Shown here in pieces: positions 6,601-14,545 of a stretch of 24,910 bases of DNA. The translations under genes and the position numbers were made by a program. Position 1 is the first letter of the stretch. Each line of letters begins with the position of its first letter. This stretch comes from a virus: positions 1 through 24,910 of IMG/VR virus record IMGVR_UViG_3300027821_000028; one strand, given 5' to 3'. The notes under the pieces were generated by a model. It was not told the origin of the DNA, made no database searches, and saw only the letters and a program-made list of their open reading frames with translations.

Positions 6601-7988
6601 CCCGAAAAATATACGTCCCGCGAGGGTATCAAGACCTGATAGCTGACTTCGAAATAGAGCACCCACGCGGGAATGTTTTCGCGGGTATGGGGTTAGGGAA
6701 AACGGTATCGACAATGACGGCGTTGGAAAGGCTTTATCTGTCCGGCGAGGAAACCCAACCGACCCTGGTACTGGCTCCTTTACGGGTGGCACAATCCACT
6801 TGGCCGGATGAGGCCAAGAAGTGGGAGCACCTGAGAAACATAGAGGTGCAACCGATTTTAGGGACCAAGGATCAACGCATAGTTGCCTTGAATAACCGAA
6901 ATGCTTCTGTCTTTACTGTCAACTATGAAAACATACCGTGGCTTGTGGATTGGTACAAACACAACCCGAAACCGTGGCCGTTTGCCACCGTTATCGCCGA
7001 TGAATCTACGAAGCTTAAGGGCTTCCGTTCGCGCCAAGGAACGGCTAGGGCTAAAGCAATTGCGTCGGTCGCCCATACCAAAATACGCCGTTGGATCAAT
7101 CTCACCGGAACCCCTGCGCCCAATGGCGTTAAAGACCTGTGGGGGCAGCAGTGGTTCGTTGACGGGGGTACTAGGCTTGGCCGCTCGTACACGGCTTTTA
7201 CTCAACGCTGGTTCAAACCAAGTTATGACGGCTTCGGCGTGGAGGCACTGCCCGGCGCTCAAGAGGCTATACAAGAAGCGATAGCGGATTGCTCTTTAAG
7301 TCTGGATGCAAAAGATTGGTTCGATCTGAAAGAACCGATCAAGAATATTATTCCGGTGCATTTACCGATGAAAGCGATGCAGCAATATCGGGATATGGAA
7401 AAGAAGATGTTTTTGGAGTTGGAAGCAGAAGTAGAAATCGAAGCGCTCAACGCCGCCGCAAAAACACAAAAGTGTTTGCAGTTGGCGAACGGCGCGATTT
7501 ACACGGATGAGCAACATAACTGGACAGAGGTGCACGATGCAAAACTACAAGCTTTGGACGATATTATCGAAGAGTCTGCGGGTGCTCCTGTTCTTGTTGC
7601 GTACCATTTTAAGCATGATCTTGCTCGGATACGCGCTGCATTTCCTAGGGCTCGTGTTTTGGATGGTGATGCAGCAGTTATCGCAGATTGGAATGCTGGG
7701 CGTATCCATGTTCTTTTGGTGCATCCTGCAAGCGCGGGACACGGTTTGAATTTGCAGGACGGCGGCAACATTCTGGTGTTCTTTTCCGTTAATTGGAATC
7801 TCGAAGAACACCAGCAAGTTATCGAACGTATAGGCCCTACCCGGCAGATGCAAGCCGGGCACGATCGGCCAGTATTTATACACTACATACTCGCACAGGG
7901 TACTTTGGATTATGAAGTGATGGAGCGGTTGGAAACCAAGCGCAGCGTGCAGGACTCGCTGCTTAACGCAATGAAACGGGGGAAATAA
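6597..7988 (+). CDS. SNF2-like DEAD-box-fold helicase/ATPase
   Basis: The 463-aa product carries the SF2/SNF2 motifs in order: Walker A GMGLGKT (30-36), motif Ia LVLAPLRV (57-64), motif II ADEST (Asp135, Glu136), motif III LTGTPAPNG (169-177), motif V SAGHGLNLQ (379-387) and motif VI QQVIERIGPTRQ (406-417) with an arginine finger candidate. This two-lobed ATPase should translocate on duplex DNA. Phage members are found beside VRR-NUC nucleases and family A polymerases and presumably assist replication or recombination by remodelling DNA or stripping proteins. Motif II is DEST rather than the common DEAH, and motif VI has GPTRQ rather than HRIGQ. It overlaps both neighbours (ATGA and TAATG), suggesting coupled translation. 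Confidence 0.9.
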   Translation: MTRKIYVPRGYQDLIADFEIEHPRGNVFAGMGLGKTVSTMTALERLYLSGEETQPTLVLAPLRVAQSTWPDEAKKWEHLRNIEVQPILGTKDQRIVALNNRNASVFTVNYENIPWLVDWYKHNPKPWPFATVIADESTKLKGFRSRQGTARAKAIASVAHTKIRRWINLTGTPAPNGVKDLWGQQWFVDGGTRLGRSYTAFTQRWFKPSYDGFGVEALPGAQEAIQEAIADCSLSLDAKDWFDLKEPIKNIIPVHLPMKAMQQYRDMEKKMFLELEAEVEIEALNAAAKTQKCLQLANGAIYTDEQHNWTEVHDAKLQALDDIIEESAGAPVLVAYHFKHDLARIRAAFPRARVLDGDAAVIADWNAGRIHVLLVHPASAGHGLNLQDGGNILVFFSVNWNLEEHQQVIERIGPTRQMQAGHDRPVFIHYILAQGTLDYEVMERLETKRSVQDSLLNAMKRGK

Positions 7989-8326
7989 TGGACAAGGATA
8001 CGCAGTTTTTACGCACGGATGTCGAAATGATTTTGCAGGACATTCAGGCGCTGACAAAAAGAATAGTTGCTCTTGAGACGAAAAAAGAACCTTTGACACT
8101 TCAAAGAAGTTTCGCAGGTAACGGTTTCGTATCATTGAACAAAGCAGGCATCTCTGTCGGTCCTGAGCAAGGTTTCAATCGAACCGGCGTTGTCGGGCCA
8201 GATAGCAACGTTAAAACGATCCTGGATTACCGGGCGTTTATCGAAAGCCTCCTGGACTTCAGCGAAAGGGGCATGAACGTCACGGAAGAAGTGCGTAGCG
8301 CCGCCCGCAAGCTGTTGGGGCGTTGA
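7988..8326 (+). CDS. Hypothetical protein with N-terminal coiled coil (112 aa)
   Basis: I do not recognise this protein. Residues 1-35 look like an amphipathic coiled coil. Residues 45-75 contain short Gly-rich strand-like stretches, and the C-terminal 35 residues form a charged helix ending in AARKLLGR. There are no catalytic motifs and no membrane segment. Its ATG overlaps the helicase stop as TAATG, and its stop lies one base before the next start, so it is the second-last member of the rightward operon. It could be a helicase accessory or oligomerisation factor, but this rests only on position. Confidence 0.6.
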   Translation: MDKDTQFLRTDVEMILQDIQALTKRIVALETKKEPLTLQRSFAGNGFVSLNKAGISVGPEQGFNRTGVVGPDSNVKTILDYRAFIESLLDFSERGMNVTEEVRSAARKLLGR

Positions 8327-8327
8327 T

Positions 8328-9197
8328 ATGCACGGTGTCTTTTCGACGAAAGACGCGCTTGCGGCGACGATTGCAGCGTATGACAAATTTACGCATGTAG
8401 TCGTTGGCCGGGCGTATTCGTGCACCAATCCCGTTTATTTCAAGAGCGCGGGACTGGTGCAATTTCCAGTGTTCTTTTACGCGGATTGGGATACGCGGAC
8501 GCATAGCCAGTTGGACAAGTGGCGTAAAAAAGAAGGTATCCTGATAGATAGCTCCAACCGATGCAAGTTAGGGGACGCCGACGCCCGGATTCTCGTTGAT
8601 AGTCCCCTTTCCTTGAGTGGACTTGCGCTTGAAGATTGCCCCCAAGTCGTCATAACGAAACCGGTATCGTGGCAATCGCATATCGACACGATAAACGTAA
8701 AGTACCCGTCAGGGGAATTGTGCCGACAATTCGCGAAAGGGCTGCATGACGTCCCCGAAAGGGCCAAGGTTGCGGAGGCGTCCCGTTTTCCGGGCAGCCT
8801 TATCGTGTTGACCGACAGCGAACTCTCTACCCATAGCGGGTTGACGGTGCGCCAGATTCACAGCATGCGGCGCACCTTCGAAGGTAGCGAGGTGTGGGCA
8901 ATACGAATGCGCCTGCGTCCGGAGGATGCTTTGCTAACGGCGGTGTGGGACGAACTGGAAAAAGTGCAGCCGTTTAGGGGAACGCGGTACTGTATGAAGG
9001 TGCGGGGGTTGGGGGTGCCCTGGCGGCGGGCACTGCGCGAGATGGGTCGGTTGGGGAACATCACGGCCACCAAGTTTTACGTGTACCCCTCGCAGTGGGT
9101 AGACATAGATCGAGCGCAAAAAGCCCACGTCAGGGCTATGCTTGATTTTCAAGAGTTACAACGTTTTGTCGAGAAATTGCCGGAGTATCCGACATAG
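8328..9197 (+). CDS. Unknown 289-aa protein ending the rightward operon
   Basis: I do not recognise this protein. It is a mixed alpha/beta, basic, soluble protein with several Trp residues, scattered Cys, and a C-terminal helix rich in Arg, Lys and Ala preceded by a strand-rich stretch. A region near residues 165-210 contains an SELSTHSGLTVRQIHSM stretch that looks helical, but no defined DNA-binding motif is convincing. The coding potential is clear: one long frame in register with the upstream operon, starting one base after the preceding stop. The last 62 bases overlap the convergent leftward gene. It is the last gene of the early/middle block. Nothing in the sequence allows a functional call. 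Confidence 0.65.
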   Translation: MHGVFSTKDALAATIAAYDKFTHVVVGRAYSCTNPVYFKSAGLVQFPVFFYADWDTRTHSQLDKWRKKEGILIDSSNRCKLGDADARILVDSPLSLSGLALEDCPQVVITKPVSWQSHIDTINVKYPSGELCRQFAKGLHDVPERAKVAEASRFPGSLIVLTDSELSTHSGLTVRQIHSMRRTFEGSEVWAIRMRLRPEDALLTAVWDELEKVQPFRGTRYCMKVRGLGVPWRRALREMGRLGNITATKFYVYPSQWVDIDRAQKAHVRAMLDFQELQRFVEKLPEYPT

Positions 9198-9669
9198 TGA
9201 CCACCGTAGTGCGTATCTCCCGAATCCGAGGCGCGTTGGCTTGGTAAAGCTGGTTCAATTCAACCAATGCCGCTTCGGTTTCCCCATTCCCGCCGCCATG
9301 CCCCGCGCCGCCCTTCAGCGCCAGCGCGGCGTCGAGTTTAACCTTGGCTAACGCCGCTGAATCGCCGTATTCCATCATCGCCAGCCGGTGCACTTCATTC
9401 AGCCCGTCCAGTTTGTAGGATCGGGACAGAGCCGTTACCTGAGCGTCGAACTGCTGCGCGCTCATGCGGTCGTAGCCGGGATCGTTCTTGACTTGCTCCA
9501 CGCTGGCCGCGAACGATTGCAGTACCTGAGACCTGCGGATGTACTGGTCCAGTTCGCGAACCGTGCAATCAAGAGCGCATGCCGCAAGGAATAAATCGCC
9601 CTTTACTTCCGTCAGGACGGTTTTGATGGATGCCTCAGAAATGAGGCCGGAACGCATGGAGCGGCGCAT
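9136..9669 (-). CDS. Helix-turn-helix protein, possibly small-terminase-like
   Basis: The 177-aa product has a likely helix-turn-helix near residues 15-50 (pattern AACALDCTVRELDQYIRRS), a central helical region, a Gly-rich linker (about 119-127) and a polar C-terminus. HTH plus helical oligomerisation segments is reminiscent of phage terminase small subunits, which bind the packaging site. A transcriptional regulator is the alternative. I chose the ATG at 9669 because GAGG (9675-9678) sits 5 bases upstream and overlaps the ATP-grasp stop codon. The longer frame to 9771 lies wholly inside the ATP-grasp gene. It is the last gene of the leftward late block, an unusual place for a small terminase, which usually precedes the large subunit. 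Confidence 0.55.
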   Translation of the reverse strand: MRRSMRSGLISEASIKTVLTEVKGDLFLAACALDCTVRELDQYIRRSQVLQSFAASVEQVKNDPGYDRMSAQQFDAQVTALSRSYKLDGLNEVHRLAMMEYGDSAALAKVKLDAALALKGGAGHGGGNGETEAALVELNQLYQANAPRIREIRTTVVTMSDTPAISRQNVVTLENQA

Positions 9670-9676
9670 AATATCC

Positions 9677-11011
9677 TCAGTATGAAAGCCCGATTGCGTA
9701 ACCGGCTTTTTGTAAATCCGGCAGCTGTTTTTTAAGGCGGCCACCGCCGATATCCGTACGGTATTGCGCACCGTTAGGGATTTTAATGCGTTTCACTGTC
9801 GAATATACGCTTTTTCGCGCCCCCGTTATCGTAGTGCCTTTACCGGTGGCGACATACACGTAATCGGAAGAAGTTACTATTGAAGGGAGCGTGACAATTT
9901 TATTACCCACCAAAGTGGGCGCTTCACCCATCTTCACCTCTACCAAGTGGACGTTATCGTCAGCGTTCACATTGTAGATAGGGACGTTGTCAACGTCTTT
10001 CAGTTCTTCAGCGGGGAAAGGGTAGGGAGGGATAGAGACGACAACCGAAACGCTAACTTCCGGTTGGAAAATCTGGGAGTCCTTCCCCTCAAGTAAGTCC
10101 GTCATCCACGTGGCTGGGTCGCCGTTACGCAGTGCGATCATGTTATATCGCACGGGGCAGCCGTCGCGCATGGTGAACTCCAAAGGCCAAGGGCCTTCCT
10201 TATCGATGATGCAATTCACGTCTACGTAGCCGACGTAGTTCAACTTGTGAAGTGTTTCGGCGAGAGGCAGCACCACTTCGTTTGCCAGCTTGGATTTAGT
10301 GACGCAACGGGCAAGTGTTCCCTGCTCACCTGTCGTGATCCCAAGATCGTCATTCATGAGTTTTTTATACTCCCAGTTCTCGCAAAAGAATTTGGAGAAC
10401 CCGCCGGGACCAAACCACCCACCCGCAGCCATTTCGCAGCCTACTTTTTTCTCCTGGAGGATGAAACCGTCTTTCTTGGCGGCGGCTTTAAGATCTGGCC
10501 GCTTGCTCCACCTATCCAGCATATAGACAAGATCGCCGGCATCGTGTGCAACGTAGGACAAGGCTTTAGCGGCGTCGCCCGATGGCTTGCTTACCAAAAA
10601 TTGAGGATTCTTTTTGACAAAGGCGATAGCGTCCCCGTAATCGTGGAAACGTTTTGTAGGTATGATCCTCATGCCCGCGTCTTGCATGGCCTTTTGCCCT
10701 AAAGCGCGGTCAAGTTCCAACTTTACCGATTCGACATTGCAGCCATACACCGGAACCCCGGCGCGCACATAAGGCTCCAGCATCTCCAAGTAATAGGCGT
10801 TGTCCATCAATACGACTAGGTCGGCCCACCACAGCCATTTTTTGCGCAGCGAGTCGTAATCCTCAATCTTGTCCACAAGTCCGTAACCGGCGGTAGGCCA
10901 CCCGTCTTTTTTTGACGGCTGGTCATACCACATAACTTTATGGCCGTGCGCCTTGCACCGTAGCGCCAAGTCAAGCCCGTTACTTTTAACATCTAAAATT
11001 AATATTCTCAT
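9677..11011 (-). CDS. PurD-like ATP-grasp ligase
   Basis: The 444-aa product resembles phosphoribosylamine-glycine ligase. It has an N-terminal MRILILDV strand-loop typical of the PreATP-grasp fold, a central ATP-grasp domain with FLVSKPSGDAAKAL (about 138-151, with Lys142 as ATP-binding candidate), ILQEKKVGCE (about 184-193), and GYVDVNCII followed by PLEFTMRDGCP (277-286), which matches the EFNxRxGDPE signature of PurD imperfectly. The usual Asn is Thr or Met and the GDPE is GCPV, so the substrate may differ from that of host PurD. The start overlaps the upstream gene as ATGA (11008-11011). Placement after ejection-protein genes means late expression. Candidate roles are nucleotide metabolism, DNA-base modification or peptide ligation. 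Only the fold is well supported. Confidence 0.75.
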   Translation of the reverse strand: MRILILDVKSNGLDLALRCKAHGHKVMWYDQPSKKDGWPTAGYGLVDKIEDYDSLRKKWLWWADLVVLMDNAYYLEMLEPYVRAGVPVYGCNVESVKLELDRALGQKAMQDAGMRIIPTKRFHDYGDAIAFVKKNPQFLVSKPSGDAAKALSYVAHDAGDLVYMLDRWSKRPDLKAAAKKDGFILQEKKVGCEMAAGGWFGPGGFSKFFCENWEYKKLMNDDLGITTGEQGTLARCVTKSKLANEVVLPLAETLHKLNYVGYVDVNCIIDKEGPWPLEFTMRDGCPVRYNMIALRNGDPATWMTDLLEGKDSQIFQPEVSVSVVVSIPPYPFPAEELKDVDNVPIYNVNADDNVHLVEVKMGEAPTLVGNKIVTLPSIVTSSDYVYVATGKGTTITGARKSVYSTVKRIKIPNGAQYRTDIGGGRLKKQLPDLQKAGYAIGLSY

Positions 11012-12993
11012 GGTGGCGTAGGTATCTGGTCGGATGTTGCGGGCATAGCTCTTGCGGCGGTAGCGCCCGCCTGCGCCGCTGGTGCGGCAACTTCGGCGGT
11101 GGCGTATGTCGCTTTTAACGCGTTCACCGCCAGCGTTCTCGCCGCAGCCGAAGGAGCGGTCGCGGCCTGCCGCAATAGGTCGCGGCCTTGCTGCGTAAGC
11201 AGCGCTTTCGACATAGCGTAGGGGGTAAGTACCGCGGTGATCGCCGCCATAGGGTGCGAGAACGCTAACGACGCAGCGCCGCCCATATGTATTGCGCCGG
11301 AAGTGCCGGAAGGGTTCGCACCTGTTTTATCCCCTGCCCTCGCCATGGTGTCGGTCACGTCCTTGATATCTTTTATCTCTTTCGGGGTGAAACCCATCTC
11401 TTTCATTTTTGGCTCCACTCTCTCCATCTCCCTACGGAATTTACCGAACGCCATCGCGGGCTGTCCCGGTACCTCATTTTTCGCGGCGTCAAGGCCGTTG
11501 CGCAATACGAAGGCTTTCGCGTCTTGCAGCACTTCAGGGGAGTGTTCCCTGAGTATTGAAGTTACTTGCGCAGATTGACTAGGGGTCATCGTCAGGTAGC
11601 GCTTAGCGATGGCCTCTGGTGCTTTTGTGCTGAAGGTTTCACCCGTAAAGGCGGCGTCTGTCACGTCCTCGCCCAGCAGCTTGCCAAGCGCGGATTTTTT
11701 GATGTAGTCGATGGACTGCGACGCTTTGGAGTAATTCGTGTTGGCTTCTTTCAGTGCCTTGCCGATCGGTGTGCCGACTGTCGAGGCCTCATCAAAATCC
11801 TTATTGATCGCGCCGAAGAGACGCTTCGCCAGCACCTGATTAGCGTTCTGATCGATATCGGAGAACACGTTACCCGAACGGCGGGCAGCTTTGCCCCACG
11901 CGCTGCGGGTCTTCATGGCCGCGTCAATTGTGGCGGTCTGAGGCCCCGATACGGGGGGCGCGGCCATCCTGGCGGGTTGACCGTTCGGGCCTAGGATAGA
12001 GGGGGCGGTTTCTGTTGGCGCGGTTTCAGCCAACATCTTGCGCATGCCAACGGCTTGGGCATATACCTTTTTGCCGTCGCCTGACGGAACATCCTTGTTT
12101 TCGGCGATGATCTTGTCCAGTGTGTCGAGCGTGTTCTGGTATTTTATTACGGGTTTGTCCCCGGCAAGCTTGCGCACCGCGTCGTAATCGGTCTTCGCTT
12201 GCGTATCGCGCAAGGTGTCGATTTTCTTGACCGTGTTCGTGTAAGCGCTGCGCAGCTGGTTGCCGATACCCTCCTGGTTCAACTGGTTTGCGCTCAGCTG
12301 ATCGGCCAGCTGATTGACACGGTTCGCACCGGCGGTTACCTGCTTCATCTCGTCGGCGGCGGCCGTCCCCTTGGAAGGGAACAGTTCCCGCAGTCTGTTT
12401 TCAGTGAATTGTAAGCCTTTGCTGCCTGTTTCTTGACCAATTGTAAGGGGAATGCCCGACGCTTTAGAAGCGCGCACGGCTTCGCTTGGCGGCTTTGGGA
12501 TACCGCGCAAACCTTCCACTTCACGGCCAAGCGCCGGTAATTTCGGCACTCTCTGGATGCCGGGGCCCTCCACAGGCATACCCGCAAGCTTGCTTTCCTC
12601 AAACGTTTCGCCCGCTTTTTGCAGATACTCTTGCCCTGTTTTTGTACGCGGCTGGTACGTCAGTTTTTCGGCTAGATCGGCGCCGGCGGCTTCGCCTTCC
12701 CTGACTCCTTGGGGTGTGCCGTACTTGCCGCCGGTAACGCCCTTGCCCACACCGTAGATAGCGCCAGCCAGCGCGGCGGGGATGCCGCTGAGCATAGACA
12801 GCCCTGCTTCGCCCGCGCCTAGCGCTTTCTCCCCGAAACTTGGCGCATTGGGCGTCGCGGGTGCTTTCGGCTGCGAGGGAGCGGAACCTAGCTTTTGTTG
12901 CAGGATGCCGAACGCCTGCTCTTTGGTCGCGCCTTCTGGCCCCTCAATATCGTAGGTCTTCCCTTCGGGCGACGTGAATGTGAATTTAGGCAT
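11008..12993 (-). CDS. Putative DNA-ejection/internal virion protein (661 aa)
   Basis: The N-terminal 38 residues have the form FTFTSPEGKTYDIEGPEGAT, a short beta module that often begins phage ejection and internal virion proteins. A Pro/Ala-rich linker and a small-residue membrane-like stretch (about 55-90) follow, then long charged helical regions. Near the C-terminus is another hydrophobic segment (about 575-605), ahead of an Ala-rich tail. This composition and position, third of three large low-complexity genes after the tail and lysis genes, suggest an ejection protein similar in role to P22 gp16/gp20 or T7 gp14-16, delivered into the cell envelope with the DNA. No lytic transglycosylase motif was seen. 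It overlaps both neighbours (TAATG at 12991-12995 and ATGA). Confidence 0.65.
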   Translation of the reverse strand: MPKFTFTSPEGKTYDIEGPEGATKEQAFGILQQKLGSAPSQPKAPATPNAPSFGEKALGAGEAGLSMLSGIPAALAGAIYGVGKGVTGGKYGTPQGVREGEAAGADLAEKLTYQPRTKTGQEYLQKAGETFEESKLAGMPVEGPGIQRVPKLPALGREVEGLRGIPKPPSEAVRASKASGIPLTIGQETGSKGLQFTENRLRELFPSKGTAAADEMKQVTAGANRVNQLADQLSANQLNQEGIGNQLRSAYTNTVKKIDTLRDTQAKTDYDAVRKLAGDKPVIKYQNTLDTLDKIIAENKDVPSGDGKKVYAQAVGMRKMLAETAPTETAPSILGPNGQPARMAAPPVSGPQTATIDAAMKTRSAWGKAARRSGNVFSDIDQNANQVLAKRLFGAINKDFDEASTVGTPIGKALKEANTNYSKASQSIDYIKKSALGKLLGEDVTDAAFTGETFSTKAPEAIAKRYLTMTPSQSAQVTSILREHSPEVLQDAKAFVLRNGLDAAKNEVPGQPAMAFGKFRREMERVEPKMKEMGFTPKEIKDIKDVTDTMARAGDKTGANPSGTSGAIHMGGAASLAFSHPMAAITAVLTPYAMSKALLTQQGRDLLRQAATAPSAAARTLAVNALKATYATAEVAAPAAQAGATAARAMPATSDQIPTPP

Positions 12994-14537
12994 TAGCGCT
13001 CCGTAACCGACCAGCCGGCAGGGATACCGCCGCCTGTTTCGGTGTTTTTGCCCGATATACGCTCGTGTTGCGCGGCCTTTACTTCCTTCGGCGCGGCTCT
13101 CGCCGCAGACATTTCTTTTTCCATCATCTTAAGAACGGCGTTTAACTGCTCAGGGGTATTTGCCGTTGACATTAGTTCACGCGCATGTTCCTTGTCGGTT
13201 TGCGTAGGCGTACCCGATGGACTGATAGCGCGGGAGTAAGCATTAACTGCGGTATTGATAGCCGTGCCAAGGGCAATGACCCGCGGGTCGCCGGTATTTG
13301 TCTGAGCGGCTTGTAGCGCACGGTTCGCGGGTACGAACTCGGAACGCGGCAACGCCGCCGATGCTTCGCGCACAAGCGGGAAGGTCTTTTGCGCTTCGGC
13401 TGCGGCCAATTCCACGTTAGTGGCCTTGACGCCAGCGGTCCTTGCTGCTGCTTTTTCGCCCATGTATCCGACATTGGCCGCCGCGATATCTGCGCCCGAC
13501 ATGCCTCTTTCGTTCGCCATTTTCACGACTTCTTTACGTAAGTTGACGACATTTTTCGCGCCTTGTACGCCTCGCCCAAGGTTTTGATATACAGAATTGT
13601 CACCCGCTAGTTGCTGCTCGGCGAGGAATTTCAAGTCGTCTTTACTGAAGGCGGCATCACCGCCCGCAGCAAGGGTTTGCTTGCGCAAGGCAATGGATTC
13701 CCTCTGTATGCCTATTGAATCAGCATGTGCTTGGGCGCGCTGAGCGCGATCGAGTGAACGATCCTCTGCGCGCTGATCGGCTTCGCGTTTGCGTTCTTCA
13801 AGGTTGTCATGCGCCGTTTTCAGCTGTTCAACCTTGATTTGCTGGTTAAATTGCTGTTGCGCGGCAGCGGCTTGCGCCTTGGATTGCGCGTCAAGCATCG
13901 GCATGAGGTGCTGCAAACCCACCATTAAATCCGCGCCTTGAAGCCCTTGCGCTTGAAGGGTCTTAACTGCGCCTTCCAGCGTCATCTGACCCTGAGGTGG
14001 TGCTGGCGGCTGCGCGGGTTGCGGCGGCGCGCCGATAGCCTGCGGCCCTTGCGGTTGAGCGGGGGGCGTTGTCGGCATTGCCTGGTACGGGGGAGGTTGC
14101 TGCGGCTGGCTGGTTTGCTGAAACTGCTGCGCGCCACGTGCGAACGCCTGCGGGTTCTGCCGCATTAACTGCTGCTGCATCTGTGGCGGTACGCGTGACA
14201 AGTCCAGCCCCTGCGGTTGTTGCGGGGGCGGCGGCATCTGCTGCATAGGCTGCGAGGGCTGCCCCGGCATTGGCGGCTGCGGAGGCGGTACGCCCATCGC
14301 TTGCGCGGGTGCCTGTTGAGGCTGTTGCGGTGGTGGCGCGAACATTTGCGGCAAAGCGTTCCCCACTGCCGCCTGTGCCTGCGCCTGGCGCTGCCGGTCT
14401 TGCTGCTGCTGCTGGAACAGAACTTGCTGCTGCTGCGACTGCTGCTGTTGAATAGCCGCCAGTTGCTGCGCGCGTTGCTGATCCTGTAATTCGCCCTGGT
14501 ACTTGATAAAGTAGGGCATCCCGCCTAATCCGGCCAT
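12993..14537 (-). CDS. Gln/Pro-rich putative ejection protein (514 aa)
   Basis: Residues about 20-195 are extremely rich in Gln, Pro and Ala, with runs of Gln near the start. A coiled-coil-rich middle follows (about 220-290, many Glu, Arg, Lys and Ala). The C-terminal 150 residues form a compact helical domain with the pattern NTAVNAYSRAISPSGTPTQ, then DKEHARELMS. I recognise this C-terminal pattern as recurrent in phage ejection-type virion proteins. The start has AGGGGGA just upstream of the ATG. The gene is the middle of three putative ejection genes. The Gln/Pro tract is probably flexible, which would suit passage through the narrow tail. It has no enzymatic motif. Confidence 0.65.
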   Translation of the reverse strand: MAGLGGMPYFIKYQGELQDQQRAQQLAAIQQQQSQQQQVLFQQQQQDRQRQAQAQAAVGNALPQMFAPPPQQPQQAPAQAMGVPPPQPPMPGQPSQPMQQMPPPPQQPQGLDLSRVPPQMQQQLMRQNPQAFARGAQQFQQTSQPQQPPPYQAMPTTPPAQPQGPQAIGAPPQPAQPPAPPQGQMTLEGAVKTLQAQGLQGADLMVGLQHLMPMLDAQSKAQAAAAQQQFNQQIKVEQLKTAHDNLEERKREADQRAEDRSLDRAQRAQAHADSIGIQRESIALRKQTLAAGGDAAFSKDDLKFLAEQQLAGDNSVYQNLGRGVQGAKNVVNLRKEVVKMANERGMSGADIAAANVGYMGEKAAARTAGVKATNVELAAAEAQKTFPLVREASAALPRSEFVPANRALQAAQTNTGDPRVIALGTAINTAVNAYSRAISPSGTPTQTDKEHARELMSTANTPEQLNAVLKMMEKEMSAARAAPKEVKAAQHERISGKNTETGGGIPAGWSVTER

Positions 14538-14545
14538 GACTCCCC

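Noticed and set aside
6419-6646. Plus-strand 75-aa frame overlapping the Cys-containing protein and helicase start
   Set aside because: It conflicts with two better-placed genes joined by an ATGA overlap and has no RBS.
13938-14489. Leu/Arg-rich plus-strand frames opposite the Gln/Pro-rich protein
   Set aside because: They mirror the low-complexity CAG/CCG-type codons of the minus-strand gene and have no independent start signal.
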